The translations under genes and the position numbers were made by a program. From Epithemia pelagica (taxonomy: Eukaryota > Bacillariophyta > Bacillariophyceae > Surirellales > Surirellaceae), in assembly GCA_946965045.2 (NCBI GenBank), contig OX337236.1, positions 682,001 through 746,000 on the forward strand: DNA of 64,000 nucleotides. Reading direction: 5' to 3'. A model generated the notes under the pieces. The model did no database searches. It was not told the origin of the DNA and saw only the letters and a program-made list of their open reading frames with translations. This document shows, in pieces, positions 53,758 through 63,629 of this stretch. Positions within the stretch are counted from its first letter, which is position 1, and every line of letters starts with the position of its first letter.

Positions 53758-55742
53758 ATGGCAATCAAAACCAGCCTAACCACAGAGGTTCTTGCCATTC
53801 TCTGTATCCTTTGGGGGTCTTTGTTCTTGACAAGATGCGCTGCGTCGTACGAGACGGATCAGGTGTGCCGTTCGGGCGAGAACAACGAATGTCAAGATCG
53901 AAACGACGAGAATGGTCGTGTAGAACATGGCGACGACGAAGAGTGCACATTGTACATTGCTGAATCCACCATCCCCAACGCTGGCTTGGGAACCTTTACG
54001 ACAATCCCACGTCGCATTGGTGATTTGGTGGGAATGAGCGAACTTTGCATTCCGTACGTGCATTTTGGTTACAGTGGGGGGACTGATCCCTTTTTGGATT
54101 ATGTGTGGAATGGCATGACACTGGAAATGTTTCGAGAGCATTTGTATCATGGTCATCTGGAAGCATTTTGTGCCGGTCTTGGATCGGTCGTGAATAGTCA
54201 CTCGGCCTTGATTAATGCCGCTCGGCCTCGTCCAAAGTATGATCCCTTCCTCGTACGACAAGTTCATCCAGGAGCTGGGGCACTAACGCCCTACCACAAT
54301 GCAACATCTACCATTGTTCGAGATATTCCTGCAGGGTACGTGATGATCACGTTTGAACTGTTTCATGGAAATGACATTACTCACCCATTGTGGTGCTACT
54401 CTTTGTTGGATACAACAGCGCGGAACTATTCAAAGACTATGGTGACAACTGGTTCCATCAGAGAACACCACAGATAGGTTATGTAGCTTTGACGCTGCAT
54501 TACGAATATACCGACAAACTAATCAAGAAGCTCTATGGTATAGCGATGCAGCACTCCAATGAGGAGTTGTATGAGGAACTGTACAATTTGTGCATTGCCA
54601 TTCGTGACATTTTCCAAAAAGCGCGTATTCTCAACGGTTTTCCTCCCACATTCAATCAAGCCCTCGTGGCGGCACAACAGTCCATTTCGGCGGCCCACCA
54701 ACTCGATCACATCCGCTCCAATGAATGGCTCCAAACACATGGCCGATGCGTGGATACCATTGTGTCCAAGGATTCCACAATTCCCGGTGCAGGTCGAGGT
54801 GCCTTTGCCAAGACAACCATCCAACAAGGACAAGTCGTAATAACGTCACCCGTGTTGCACGCGCCACAAACAGCACATGACTTCATGGCCAAAGTAAAAG
54901 TTTCGGACGATGCCGAACTCCAAAAGCGCTTGTTTCACTGGGACAAGGTGGAATCATACCAGCTACTTCTGAATTACTGTTTTGGCCATGCCGAATCGTC
55001 TCTTCTCTTGTGTCCAAACGGTGGAGGTGTCGGTTTGATCAATCATGCAAAGAATGGTGTCGCCAATGTTCGAGTTCAGTGGGCTCAAGACTTTTCTGCG
55101 CACCGCCATGACATGGTCCACAATGCTACTCTGGAGGACTTGGAACAGGTTCATACGTCCGTCTTTCTCTTTGAATTCGTGGCGTTGCGAGATATTGACA
55201 AGGGAGAAGAGATATTAATGGACTATGGTGACGACTGGGAAAGAGCCTGGCAGTCCCATCAAGAATGGTGGCAACTTTCCGGCATTCGAGATACTCCCTA
55301 TGTTAGTGCAATCGAAATGAACCAAAAACTGAGGGACGCAGTTATTCGCACCACTTTAGAACAAGAGAAAGATCCTTACCCATCCAATGTTGAGATTCGC
55401 TGTCACCCAAACGTAGTGAAGAATAATACGTGGCACTATACATGGACGACACAGCACCATGGGCATTTGTGTCGAGTATTGGACCGGTATCCGACCGATG
55501 ATGGGAACGATTGGTTGTATCTTGTCGATGTGGAGGTGTGGCCTTTTGAATATGTTATGTTTCGACCTCCGCAAAAGCGCCAAGCCCATGTGGGACAACT
55601 TACCAGGGGCCGTGTCCCGCGACGGGCCCTCCGATTTTTCGACGTACCCGGAACAACCGATCTTCATATGACGTCAGCCTTTCGACATTGGATTGGAGTA
55701 CCAGATGATATATTTCCTGATCAATGGCGGAATAAAAAGTGA
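53758..55742 (+). CDS. Twin-SET-domain protein with signal peptide
   Basis: Two exons: 53758-54335 and 54419-55742, with an 83-bp intron (donor GTACGT, acceptor ACAACAG), giving 633 residues. The splice joins VRDIPAG to AELFKDYGDNWF, completing the first SET domain (about 62-205), with STIPNAGLGTF at its start and VVNSHSALINA as a degenerate N-H-S block. The second SET domain spans about 304-460: STIPGAGRGAFAK, LINHAKNGVANVRVQW and GEEILMDYGDDW. The C-terminal part ends with RVPRRALRFFDVPGTTD and AFRHWIGVPDDIFPDQW, a tail known in other diatom SET proteins. The N-terminus (LAILCILWGSLFLTRCAAS) is a signal peptide, which is odd for a lysine methyltransferase family usually nuclear or cytosolic. 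The substrate is unknown. Confidence 0.8.
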
Positions 55743-56299
55743 GAACGTTGGCTAGGAGGCTCTTTCTCGAGAACATGGTCTCGCAGCCTGTTGCTTTCCA
55801 GCTTGTTGCTTTTCAACCTCAGTTCTCCCTTGGTGGAATATGCAGTCCATAAGATGAAAGTCGCGTCTATTGGAAATATGCGTGTCCACAGACAGGTGCC
55901 TTTATTTTCTCTCAAGTGACCGTTTGAGCAGACGGGTTGAGCGTACGTCGACGGGGTGACCTTGACCCTTGACCGTAGCTATCAACTACTCCTATCAAGA
56001 TCAACCTTGTTTTGCTAAGTGTTGCTTTCAAGTGTTGCCGGACAGGTTCAGTTTGATTGTGAGTTGCGAGTCCATTAGGAGTGGAGAAATCTTGCTTTTA
56101 TAGACCGTTTCCAAGTACTCCTAGGACTAGGAGAATAGGCTAGAGGTAAAAGAATGAAAAAAAAGGTTATTGACTCTTAGTTAGGAATTCATACCCGCAC
56201 AGTTTGTCCGCCGTCCAACGCTCCAACAATGCAAAATCCATAACCATAAAAGCAGCGAACGGTTCGATCATTAGGCCTTGTGTTGTTCCAAATTGGATC
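55743..56299. other. Intergenic, SmF promoter
   Basis: About 560 bases with no coding frame worth calling. The 3' part is the SmF promoter and leader. Confidence 0.4.
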
Positions 56300-56688
56300 A
56301 TGGTACGTTGATTACGAAATGTTGACAGAGTCGAATTGTCTATATAGTGTGAGCTGACGGTCTCTTTTGCATTTCCGTTTCGCAGTCAGAGTTTATTGTG
56401 AATCCGAAGCCATTCTTGATGGATCTTACAGGGAAAATGGTAAAGGTGAAACTAAAGTGGGGGATGGAATATCAGGGGAAACTTCAATCAGCGGACGCTT
56501 ACATGAATCTTCAATTGACAAATTGTGAAGAATTCCTGGATGGTCAATTTGCAGGGTTTTTGGGAGAAGTCCTAATTCGATGTAACAATGTCCTGTACAT
56601 TCAGGCTCTGCCGGCTGATGATCAAGCCGAAGTGAAAGAAGAAGATGCCAAAGGATCCGCCGATGCGATCATGCAAAACAACCAGTAG
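56300..56688 (+). CDS. SNRPF: Small nuclear ribonucleoprotein F (SmF)
   Basis: Two exons: 56300-56302 and 56386-56688, with an 83-bp intron (donor GTACGT, acceptor TTTCGCAG), giving 101 residues. SmF is one of seven Sm proteins that form the ring on spliceosomal U snRNAs. [39 protein letters not shown] (Sm1) and [19 protein letters not shown] (Sm2) match human and plant SmF nearly throughout. Exon 2 opens [10 protein letters not shown] and has no usable ATG ahead of the domain. The ATG at 56300-56302 is directly followed by the donor, so the coding part of exon 1 is just the start codon. The tail is acidic (EVKEEDAK). Confidence 0.92.
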
Positions 56689-57293
56689 AATGGGGGATCA
56701 AATGAGCTGTTTGTTTTACGTGCCAAACACGTAGGGATGGGTAAGTTGGCTGTTCGGATGTTACAATCTTCGTGTTTATTTTTGTGTTTGCTCAAAGAGG
56801 AGAGAAGGAGTCCGAATCGTATCAAGGCCAAGTACCGCGAGGTACTTGTTGTTGTGGAGAAGTAGAGAACGAATTCTCCGAAAGGAGAATCATCTCTTCG
56901 TCTTTACCTGCTTTGTGCGGCTGCGAATCAACTACAAGCGTTGTGGACCACACGTGGCTTAACAACCACACCTACCACACACCCATATCTGAGAGATTGC
57001 ATCACATGAACAACGGCCCTTTGCGTTTTGACACAGGAAGTCTTTTAGTTTCTCAATACATCTACTTGCTCTACTTTTTCTATCATCACAGAACAATTCT
57101 TGAAGGTCTCACTGCCAAGACCATTTCGCTTTCCAGTTCCGCTGTGAGATCTTTTGTTCAAATGTGGTACAAAGGACCAGGCTAACGCCAAACCAAATTA
57201 TTCGGGATCACATTTCGAGACATTGACTGATCAGCTTTACCCCAATGCGTGAAGCACGTAGAATCACTTTTGAATAGACGATCGGTCACAACT
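56689..57293. other. Intergenic, convergent 3' ends
   Basis: About 600 bases. A plus-strand frame at 56772-57185 (137 residues) shows no family resemblance and is not called. Confidence 0.4.
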
Positions 57294-57747
57294 CTACTTG
57301 AAAAATAGTACATGGAGGGCCATGATGGCACATCCAGCACCGACATAGGGTGAAAGACGTTCTCCTATCCGAGAAAGTTTCCATAGAAAACCAACAACCC
57401 CCTGGCGCTTCAAATGGTGATCTGGTTGGGTTCCGGTGGCATTCATTTGTTGTTGCTGCTGCGGTTGACCATTGCTGTTGTTTCCCTGTTGCTGTGATAG
57501 CGCTGCTAGCTCCTACATGATGCAACACAGAGAGTCGTGAGAGCTTTTGCCTTTCAGGGTCATTTGGTCGGAGAACCCATTGGTTCATCGATCAATCCAT
57601 CATATTCGTTCGAACTCTTGACAATCGACTTCTTACCAAGGGAGAATGATCAAATATGGTTGGTCGAAGCTCGCGAAGATATGTGCAAGTACATATCAGT
57701 AGCAATATAATGGTTACAAGGCTGGAGAAATCAAAGAAAGCAGACAT
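57294..57747 (-). CDS. TMEM167: Kish/TMEM167 small Golgi membrane protein
   Basis: Two exons: 57747-57637 (37 codons) and 57512-57294, with a 124-bp intron (donor GTAAGA, acceptor CATGTAG), giving 109 residues. [20 protein letters not shown] and [16 protein letters not shown] match the Kish N-terminus; [20 protein letters not shown] and IMALHVLFF match its C-terminus. Kish proteins have two membrane segments and take part in the early secretory pathway and constitutive secretion. Animal and plant forms have about 72 residues. Here exon 2 begins with a 37-residue Gln/Asn-rich insertion ([12 protein letters not shown]) between the two halves, right at the splice junction. The frame is exact. 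Confidence 0.88.
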
Positions 57748-58010
57748 GGTGTGCTTCGACTTTGAGTTAGAAGAAGCGTTATGGACGACGATTTGCTTCC
57801 ACCATTGCCCGACTGCTCGCCCCCAAAATCCCCCCCCAAAGGTTTGCATCGGGGGTTGTGTGTTGGGTGACATAAAAAGAGGGGCGGCTTCTGAGGGGGT
57901 CGGGCAACTACCTACTCCTACCTAGGTGTATGCGTAAGCGATATGAATAATCAAAACGGGATGGTCCAAAGAATGGATCTCCCTTACAACAACTATCCTT
58001 ATCTTTAGGA

Positions 58011-59099
58011 TTACTTGGAATCTCTTTGGTTTTTTCCCTGAACGGCTTGATCTGGATTGACGGGCTGTTTGGGTGGGGTAAAGGATTGCGACTGAGACTT
58101 GGCCGGTTCTTGTAGCACATTATACAAAATGGCATTGTCTTGCGCCAGTTCTGGATGGACAAACAAATAGACAACATCGGACGAGGTGGAGGACGACGAT
58201 GACGACGACGTTTTGATGTTGTCGTTGTCCAGTGACGTGTCGGTATGTGCCACAAGATTGGAGAGTGGATGCAAAATTCCAGAAAAAGGACGCAATCCAG
58301 TTTCTGGATCAAACACATGATCTTTGCGAGATAGAAACATGGTCCGTGTCGTGGCTTTGAACAGCAAGGACGAGGAACCGAGATAGGTTGGGGATTTTCC
58401 GTGTGTGACCACCCGCTTTTGTTGTATTTCCAGGACGTAGGGTGAAAACACGTAGGTAATGGCGGCCGTCGTGGATAGAGTGCCAAACGCAAAGGTGCCG
58501 CAAATTAACCAAAAGGCCAGAGAGGAAGGATCATATTGCTGCGTTTTTTCGGACAATACCATGGCGATGGGTAGTCCAACGATACCGGCAACGCAACTAA
58601 AGAGCGATACCCCACGCAAGCGCATAATGGAACCATCGTAGGGGCTCTCATAAATTGTTGTCCATTCACCGTCGTCTTGTTCTTTATTCATGTCATCGTC
58701 TTCTTCTTCTGTTTTCTTGTTGTTCTTGTTGTCGTCGTCGTCCTCTTTGCTCTCTTCACTGGATGATGAAGAGGAAAAGCGACAGGGCGAATGATGTACA
58801 GATAGTGGTGAACGAAGCAACGTTGCGGAACCAATCCACGATCCTCCATATCTGTGCCATGAAGTCCTGATCCTTCTGTCGACGTTTATTCCTTCTTGTC
58901 CAGAACTGAAATTTTTGCATGACACGGAGTATGTTCTTTGAGAGAACGAACCTTGGACTTCATGGCCACTCGAAAGTTGTGATAAATGTCGAAGCATCCG
59001 TCCCGAATTTTGTTGTCGCAACATTATTGTTGTTTGGGGAGCCTTTCTTACGGATTGCCCCGTCAGGATAAGGATCTGTGACATGTTGGTTGCGGCCAT
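58011..59099 (-). CDS. TMEM70-like mitochondrial membrane protein
   Basis: A 362-residue protein with a basic, Ser/Gln-rich presequence of about 60 residues (MAATNMSQILILTGQSVRKA), an acidic linker (EESKEDDDDNKNNKK), and then TTIYESPYDGSIMRLRGVSL followed by two hydrophobic segments (SCVAGIVGLPIAMVL and FWLICGTFAFGTLSTTAAITYV) and FSPYVLEIQQ. The Y-E-(S/G)-P ... R-x-x-x-x-S-L start and two-segment hairpin are the pattern of the TMEM70/TMEM186/TMEM223 group, which help assemble ATP synthase or complex I in mitochondria. A soluble region and a disordered, Lys-ending tail follow. Single exon from the ATG at 59099. The group assignment is good; which member it is, is not settled. Confidence 0.68.
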   Translation of the reverse strand: MAATNMSQILILTGQSVRKAPQTTIMLRQQNSGRMLRHLSQLSSGHEVQGSFSQRTYSVSCKNFSSGQEGINVDRRIRTSWHRYGGSWIGSATLLRSPLSVHHSPCRFSSSSSSEESKEDDDDNKNNKKTEEEDDDMNKEQDDGEWTTIYESPYDGSIMRLRGVSLFSCVAGIVGLPIAMVLSEKTQQYDPSSLAFWLICGTFAFGTLSTTAAITYVFSPYVLEIQQKRVVTHGKSPTYLGSSSLLFKATTRTMFLSRKDHVFDPETGLRPFSGILHPLSNLVAHTDTSLDNDNIKTSSSSSSSTSSDVVYLFVHPELAQDNAILYNVLQEPAKSQSQSFTPPKQPVNPDQAVQGKNQRDSK

Positions 59100-59278
59100 G
59101 GTAGATTGGATGGAATCTGATGAGTGATGAGAGAATCTTGAAAAAAATCCGGCTCATAACCTGTAGGGAGTATTTGTCTCATGAGTCCCGCTGCGACATA
59201 TCCTCGAACAATGACACATCCGACGCAAAGACCTCTTGGAACGAGATTTTTCGTCGTCGATCTGATGGCCATGAATGA

Positions 59279-60517
59279 ATGAGAGGAGCCATGGCGGATG
59301 CCACCCACTCCAACAAGGACGCAAATGAGGACGACGCCGTGGATGACGAAGTGGAGTTGCGTGCCGCGGTACAATATACCGTGATGCAAATTATTCAGCA
59401 TGAAGAAGATCGGCAACAATTGACCACGGACCATCGTTCGACGGCCACGACGACCACCAGTGCGGCCATGAATAGCATTGCGGAATTGACCTTTTTGTAT
59501 GCCACACAATCGTTAGGTCCTGATTTGGTGGCCTTTGCCAATCATCGTCGATCCACGGCATCGTCGTCGGTGTCCTCCTCCAAGTCGACGACGACTGCAA
59601 CACTGGCCAAAATCACACCGGCAGATGTTCAATTGGTGGCCCGCAAATGTCCCTCCACGGTGGAAAAGTTGAAGGAATTTACCGCACAAGTCGAAGAAGA
59701 AAAACAGGAACATGCGGCGACCAAGAAACAATCACGTCGACGATCGTCCAAACAGCAACACGAAAGCAATGATAACAAGGACGACGATGACGAAGAGTTG
59801 ATTGATATCCAACAACAACTGCAAACACCCAGGAGTGATGCGAAAAAGAAAAAGAAAGATAACAAGAAGAAAAAAGACAGCAAATCCATGTCATCGACGA
59901 AAAAGAAGAAAAAACAAGAAAAGAACAAGACGCCGATCTATTCGATTGATAGCGAGAGCAGCACTACCAGTGATGATGAAGATTTGCAAGAAGTACTGCA
60001 AGCAACGGCACATGTGGATCGGGATCTCGAATGGTCACGCAAATCGCTGGAATCGGAGCAACAAAAACATGGCAAGAAGAGTACAAGCTCCAACAAGAAG
60101 CCAGAAACGTCGACTTTTCAAAATATACTGGAGATGAAAATGTCATCGTCATCTTCCGATAACAGCGACGACGAAAATATGCAAGCTGGTAACAAAAAGA
60201 GTAAGAAGAAGAGAAATGGGGAATCGTTAAGCGGTAAACCAAAAAAGCAACAACCAAAAAAGAGCATGAATGGCAACGAAACTAGGACCTCTGGTGGTGA
60301 AGGACGGAAACGGTCCTCCACTGACACTTCCACGGGTCCGAATCACCGTCGATTCCGGTTTTCCGTTGATCGAAACGCCGACAAGAAGAAGGAGGATGCA
60401 TTGGATCTAGCAACCAAAAATGACAGTGACGACTCGAACGATGCCCTCGAAAGTCCTTCCAGTTACATTCGTCCCTCGGCCAAGATTCAAGCCCTCCTGG
60501 ACCAAGAATCGCCTTGA
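59279..60517 (+). CDS. CENPS: CENP-S/MHF1 histone-fold protein with long tail
   Basis: A 412-residue protein. Residues about 25-135 hold the CENP-S histone fold: ELRAAVQYTVMQIIQHEEDR, AMNSIAELTFLYATQSLGPD, LVAFANHRRST and ITPADVQLVARKCPSTVEKL. CENP-S pairs with CENP-X at centromeres and with FANCM (as MHF) in DNA repair. Typical CENP-S has 100-140 residues. Here the fold is split by Thr- and Ser-rich loops and is followed by about 270 disordered residues rich in Lys (KKKKKDNKKKKDS), Asp and Ser, which could bind DNA or be phosphorylated. Either the ATG at 59279 or the next one at 59291 (GCCATGG context, MADATHSNKD) could be the start. Single exon. Confidence 0.82.
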   Translation: MRGAMADATHSNKDANEDDAVDDEVELRAAVQYTVMQIIQHEEDRQQLTTDHRSTATTTTSAAMNSIAELTFLYATQSLGPDLVAFANHRRSTASSSVSSSKSTTTATLAKITPADVQLVARKCPSTVEKLKEFTAQVEEEKQEHAATKKQSRRRSSKQQHESNDNKDDDDEELIDIQQQLQTPRSDAKKKKKDNKKKKDSKSMSSTKKKKKQEKNKTPIYSIDSESSTTSDDEDLQEVLQATAHVDRDLEWSRKSLESEQQKHGKKSTSSNKKPETSTFQNILEMKMSSSSSDNSDDENMQAGNKKSKKKRNGESLSGKPKKQQPKKSMNGNETRTSGGEGRKRSSTDTSTGPNHRRFRFSVDRNADKKKEDALDLATKNDSDDSNDALESPSSYIRPSAKIQALLDQESP

Positions 60518-61120
60518 GAATGATCAGAAACCCCTACCAGAACCGAGACCAGATGATTGTGAACCAGTGCTCTGTTTGGTGCTGGTAAACAAGTTCAACC
60601 ATGTGTCGGTGTGGGTGGGAGCTTGCCTTCCATTCCGTCAGCCAGCGTTTGGTCTGTAAACTGCAAACATCGCACAACGAGATGACCCTTTGCATCCCTG
60701 CTCTTGTTCTGGTATGATGAAACCAAAACGACCTTTGAGTGAACTTGTGAAAGATCAGCTTCAGAACCAAACATTGGAACAAAGAGGCCTGCCCCATGAG
60801 AATGGTAGTTCGTCTGCCAGTGACCCTATCAGGTCATCATAGCCACTTTTGGTTGCACTGATCACTGATCTCCATCCAAGCCTTTGTGGTAGCGGAAGAC
60901 ATCTAAACTAGTCCTTAACGTTCCAATCTACCCATTTAACTATCCAATCCCCTTCTCTCTTCTTTGACATACAAATGTACCATTCACGAAGAAACTTGAG
61001 GACCAGCGTCCTTCGTGTCCAATGCCCAAAACAGTTTTATGTGGTAGTAGCCATGGCTCGGTCCCATCGAAACGCTTTCGTTCCCATAATCCCTAACCAA
61101 AACACGGACTCTTTATCCAT
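60518..61120. other. Intergenic, convergent 3' ends
   Basis: About 600 bases with only short frames. No gene is seen. Confidence 0.4.
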
Positions 61121-62017
61121 TTACTTCTTGGTACCAATGAGGGACAAGAAAATGTTAAAGGCGATTTGGACCGAGTTGATAAAGACGAGACGGTGCTTGG
61201 TGGAGATGAACTTGAAGTTGACGGCATGCACCAAGGGCCAGACCTTCCAGGATCCTTGACAGGCGGAGAGCAAGTCATTCTTGATCTTGTTGCCAATGGT
61301 GGCAAAGGAATCTCCATCGCACAAGCCCAAGTAGGTGAAAAAGACAGTCATAAAGAGGGGGCACCACAAGGTTTGGTCAATAAAGACCTTGAGGGCGACA
61401 ATCTTGCCCGAAGTACCTTCGATTTTGCGGTCCAACCAGTTGTAAAAGTAGTGACCCGAGGGACCGTGGTACAAGAAACCAAAGGCCGACAAGGTGATGA
61501 ATCGCTTCATGTCAAACGGTCCACCACTGATAAAGATCTACAAAAGAATCAATACAAGCAAACAAGACACGTGACATGAGATCAAGAAGCATGATAATGT
61601 TGCCAATCCGACACCTACAACAGATTCGAATGCCAACAACTACTGCCGACGACCCAAAGTACGTCTTGGCACTGGCCACAACCCGAATCTCGTACGTATT
61701 GGGGTTCGAATCATTCTTACCTGTGCCAACAAGTCACCCAAGGCCCATCCGACCAAGGAGGTCATGGCCTTGGTGATCAAGGGCTTCTTGTCCAAGGCGT
61801 CGTTGTAGGCGGCCCATCCTGGAACAGCACCACCTCGCACCACGGCCGGATCGCGAAACAAGGGACTCTTGGTGGCCACGGTGTTCTTGTGAAAGGCCGA
61901 AGGCACCTTGTCGGTGGTGACCAAGGCGGACTTTCTCGTCAAGGACGGATCCGAACTGACACCGAATGCCCGAACGGCAAAGGAAAAGGACAAGAGCAAA
62001 ACACAAGTCAACTTCAT
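61121..62017 (-). CDS. Mpv17/PMP22-family membrane protein, plastid-type presequence
   Basis: Two exons: 62017-61721 (99 codons) and 61537-61121, with a 183-bp intron (donor GTAAGA, acceptor TTTTGTAG), giving 237 residues. WAAYNDALDKKPLITKAMTS and VGWALGDLLAQ are the Mpv17 start; GFLYHGPSGHYFYNWLDRKI, KVFIDQTLWCPLF and WKVWPLVHAVNFKFI are the rest, including the W-x-x-W-P-x-x-x-x-(I/V)-N-F motif. Family members form channels in mitochondrial, peroxisomal or plastid membranes. The N-terminus is a signal peptide (MKLTCVLLLSFSFAVRA) followed by FGVSSDPSLTRKSA, a Phe directly after the cleavage site and a basic, hydroxylated stretch, as in diatom plastid presequences. A plastid envelope or periplastid location is therefore likely but untested. 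Confidence 0.85.
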
Positions 62018-63629
62018 GGTTCTATCGGCAATTGTTGGGATTTGAAATGGCAACAACAGAACTGACACCAAAGATGCTGTCCACCCACGACGAGAGACGA
62101 GATGCGTGAGGCATGTTTGATTGGGTGGTATCACTGCTTCCGCTACAGGGTATCTTAGTACCGAGCGGGCTCGAAGAAAGGCAGACTCTCATTGTATACA
62201 GAAACACGGAGTGTATCGCGCCGGACGATGGCAAATCACGCATGCACAGAGCCTACGACGGCGTGTGGCGATCTTTCTGGGTTGAACATGGAGCCATGGT
62301 CCCTTTTTTTGTGTGTCGGAGCTGCATCTGTGCGCCTGCGTGCGTGTGTCGATATATGCGACTGAACACGTGGGAAATGGAAATCTGACGTCAGTCTATT
62401 AGAAACTACTCGCGAGCGATCCGGGTTCACTTAGTATAGAAAGAATAAGTACAAAGTAGCTTTTCCACGCTTCGAGTTTAGAAGCGACCGCATCACGGAC
62501 TGTTCGCGCGCCGACCCCGCATTATGTGAACACAGAACAGCTAAATGTGCGCACGAACGTCGAAGAAAGACGAGAAACTCAACCAGAATGTCTTCTTTGT
62601 CGTCGTCGCTCTTCCTCGGCCCCCCTTTGTCACACTGAGTTTCTGTTTGGGATCTTTGTTGGTTGGGTGTTCTCTCTCATCGTTGTCTTCCTTCTTGGGT
62701 TACCCCCAAGTAGGGGTGAGTGGTCGCATGTGTGTCGTGCTTTTGGTGTGCAAACTCTTACTCACCCCCAAGGCGCGACCTCTGAGCTCCCAGTACTGAC
62801 ACAAACCTCCAAACCACCAACCAGTCTCATCGCGGCAATGGAGATATGGAGCCGTGCTTAGGGATCCTACAATGTCTTCTTCGTCGCACAAACGCCGTCG
62901 CATTTCCCAGAAATCCATTAGGAAGCTACATGCTTCCCGCGGCATGGCCATTCCTCCTGCATCCGAAGCAAAACAAGAATCAAGTGATCCTATCGCCGAC
63001 ATGGCATCTCACCTTTCTTATTGTCACGTGTTGCATTGAATGGATCAATGGACATTGAAACCACTCACCAAACATTGGACTTCTCTACAGATCACTTAAG
63101 CTTGTCGACCTGCATAACGCATGGCCGAACAGCCATTAGTCTCATCATGCCACAGTAGGAGCATTTACTTGTCCCTTCAATTGACACAACTGACAAATGT
63201 TGTGATACGAGACATTTCTACTCATAAACATTGCTAATTTGATTTTGTTGAGACCCTTCTTGCTATTCCTGTCGTCATCCATCCACTCCATTTTCATTTC
63301 TTCGCTTACATGAAACATGTCCAAATCATCGTCCATAAAGCTGCACACGGAGGCTCCCAAATCAGAGCTAGAAAAAGCCGAGAAAAGCGCCCAGACGGTG
63401 GGAAACGACGTGAAGGTTCCAGCATCTCGTCCCATAGGACCACAAATGGCAGATACCCAATCACAGAGAATCACATTTCCACTCGGTCCAAACACATTTC
63501 GTAGTCATTTTCAGTAGTTTTACATTTTGTTTCGACCAAAATGTTAAACGGATGGCTGTCTCTATGACAGAGTGACTTTCTCACTTCCATGATCTGATGA
63601 GAATATCTGTCTACCACATTGTCAAAGGT
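62018..63629. other. Mostly intergenic, with possible gene start and fragments
   Basis: About 1.6 kb. A perfect TGACGTCA site lies at 62386-62393, upstream of the Mpv17-like gene. From the ATG at 62872 a plus-strand frame (MSSSSHKRRRISQKSIRKLH ... SDPIADMASH) looks like the first exon of a gene, but I cannot find its continuation. At 63145-63495 on the minus strand is a frame of 116 residues of unknown character. I call none of them. Confidence 0.35.
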
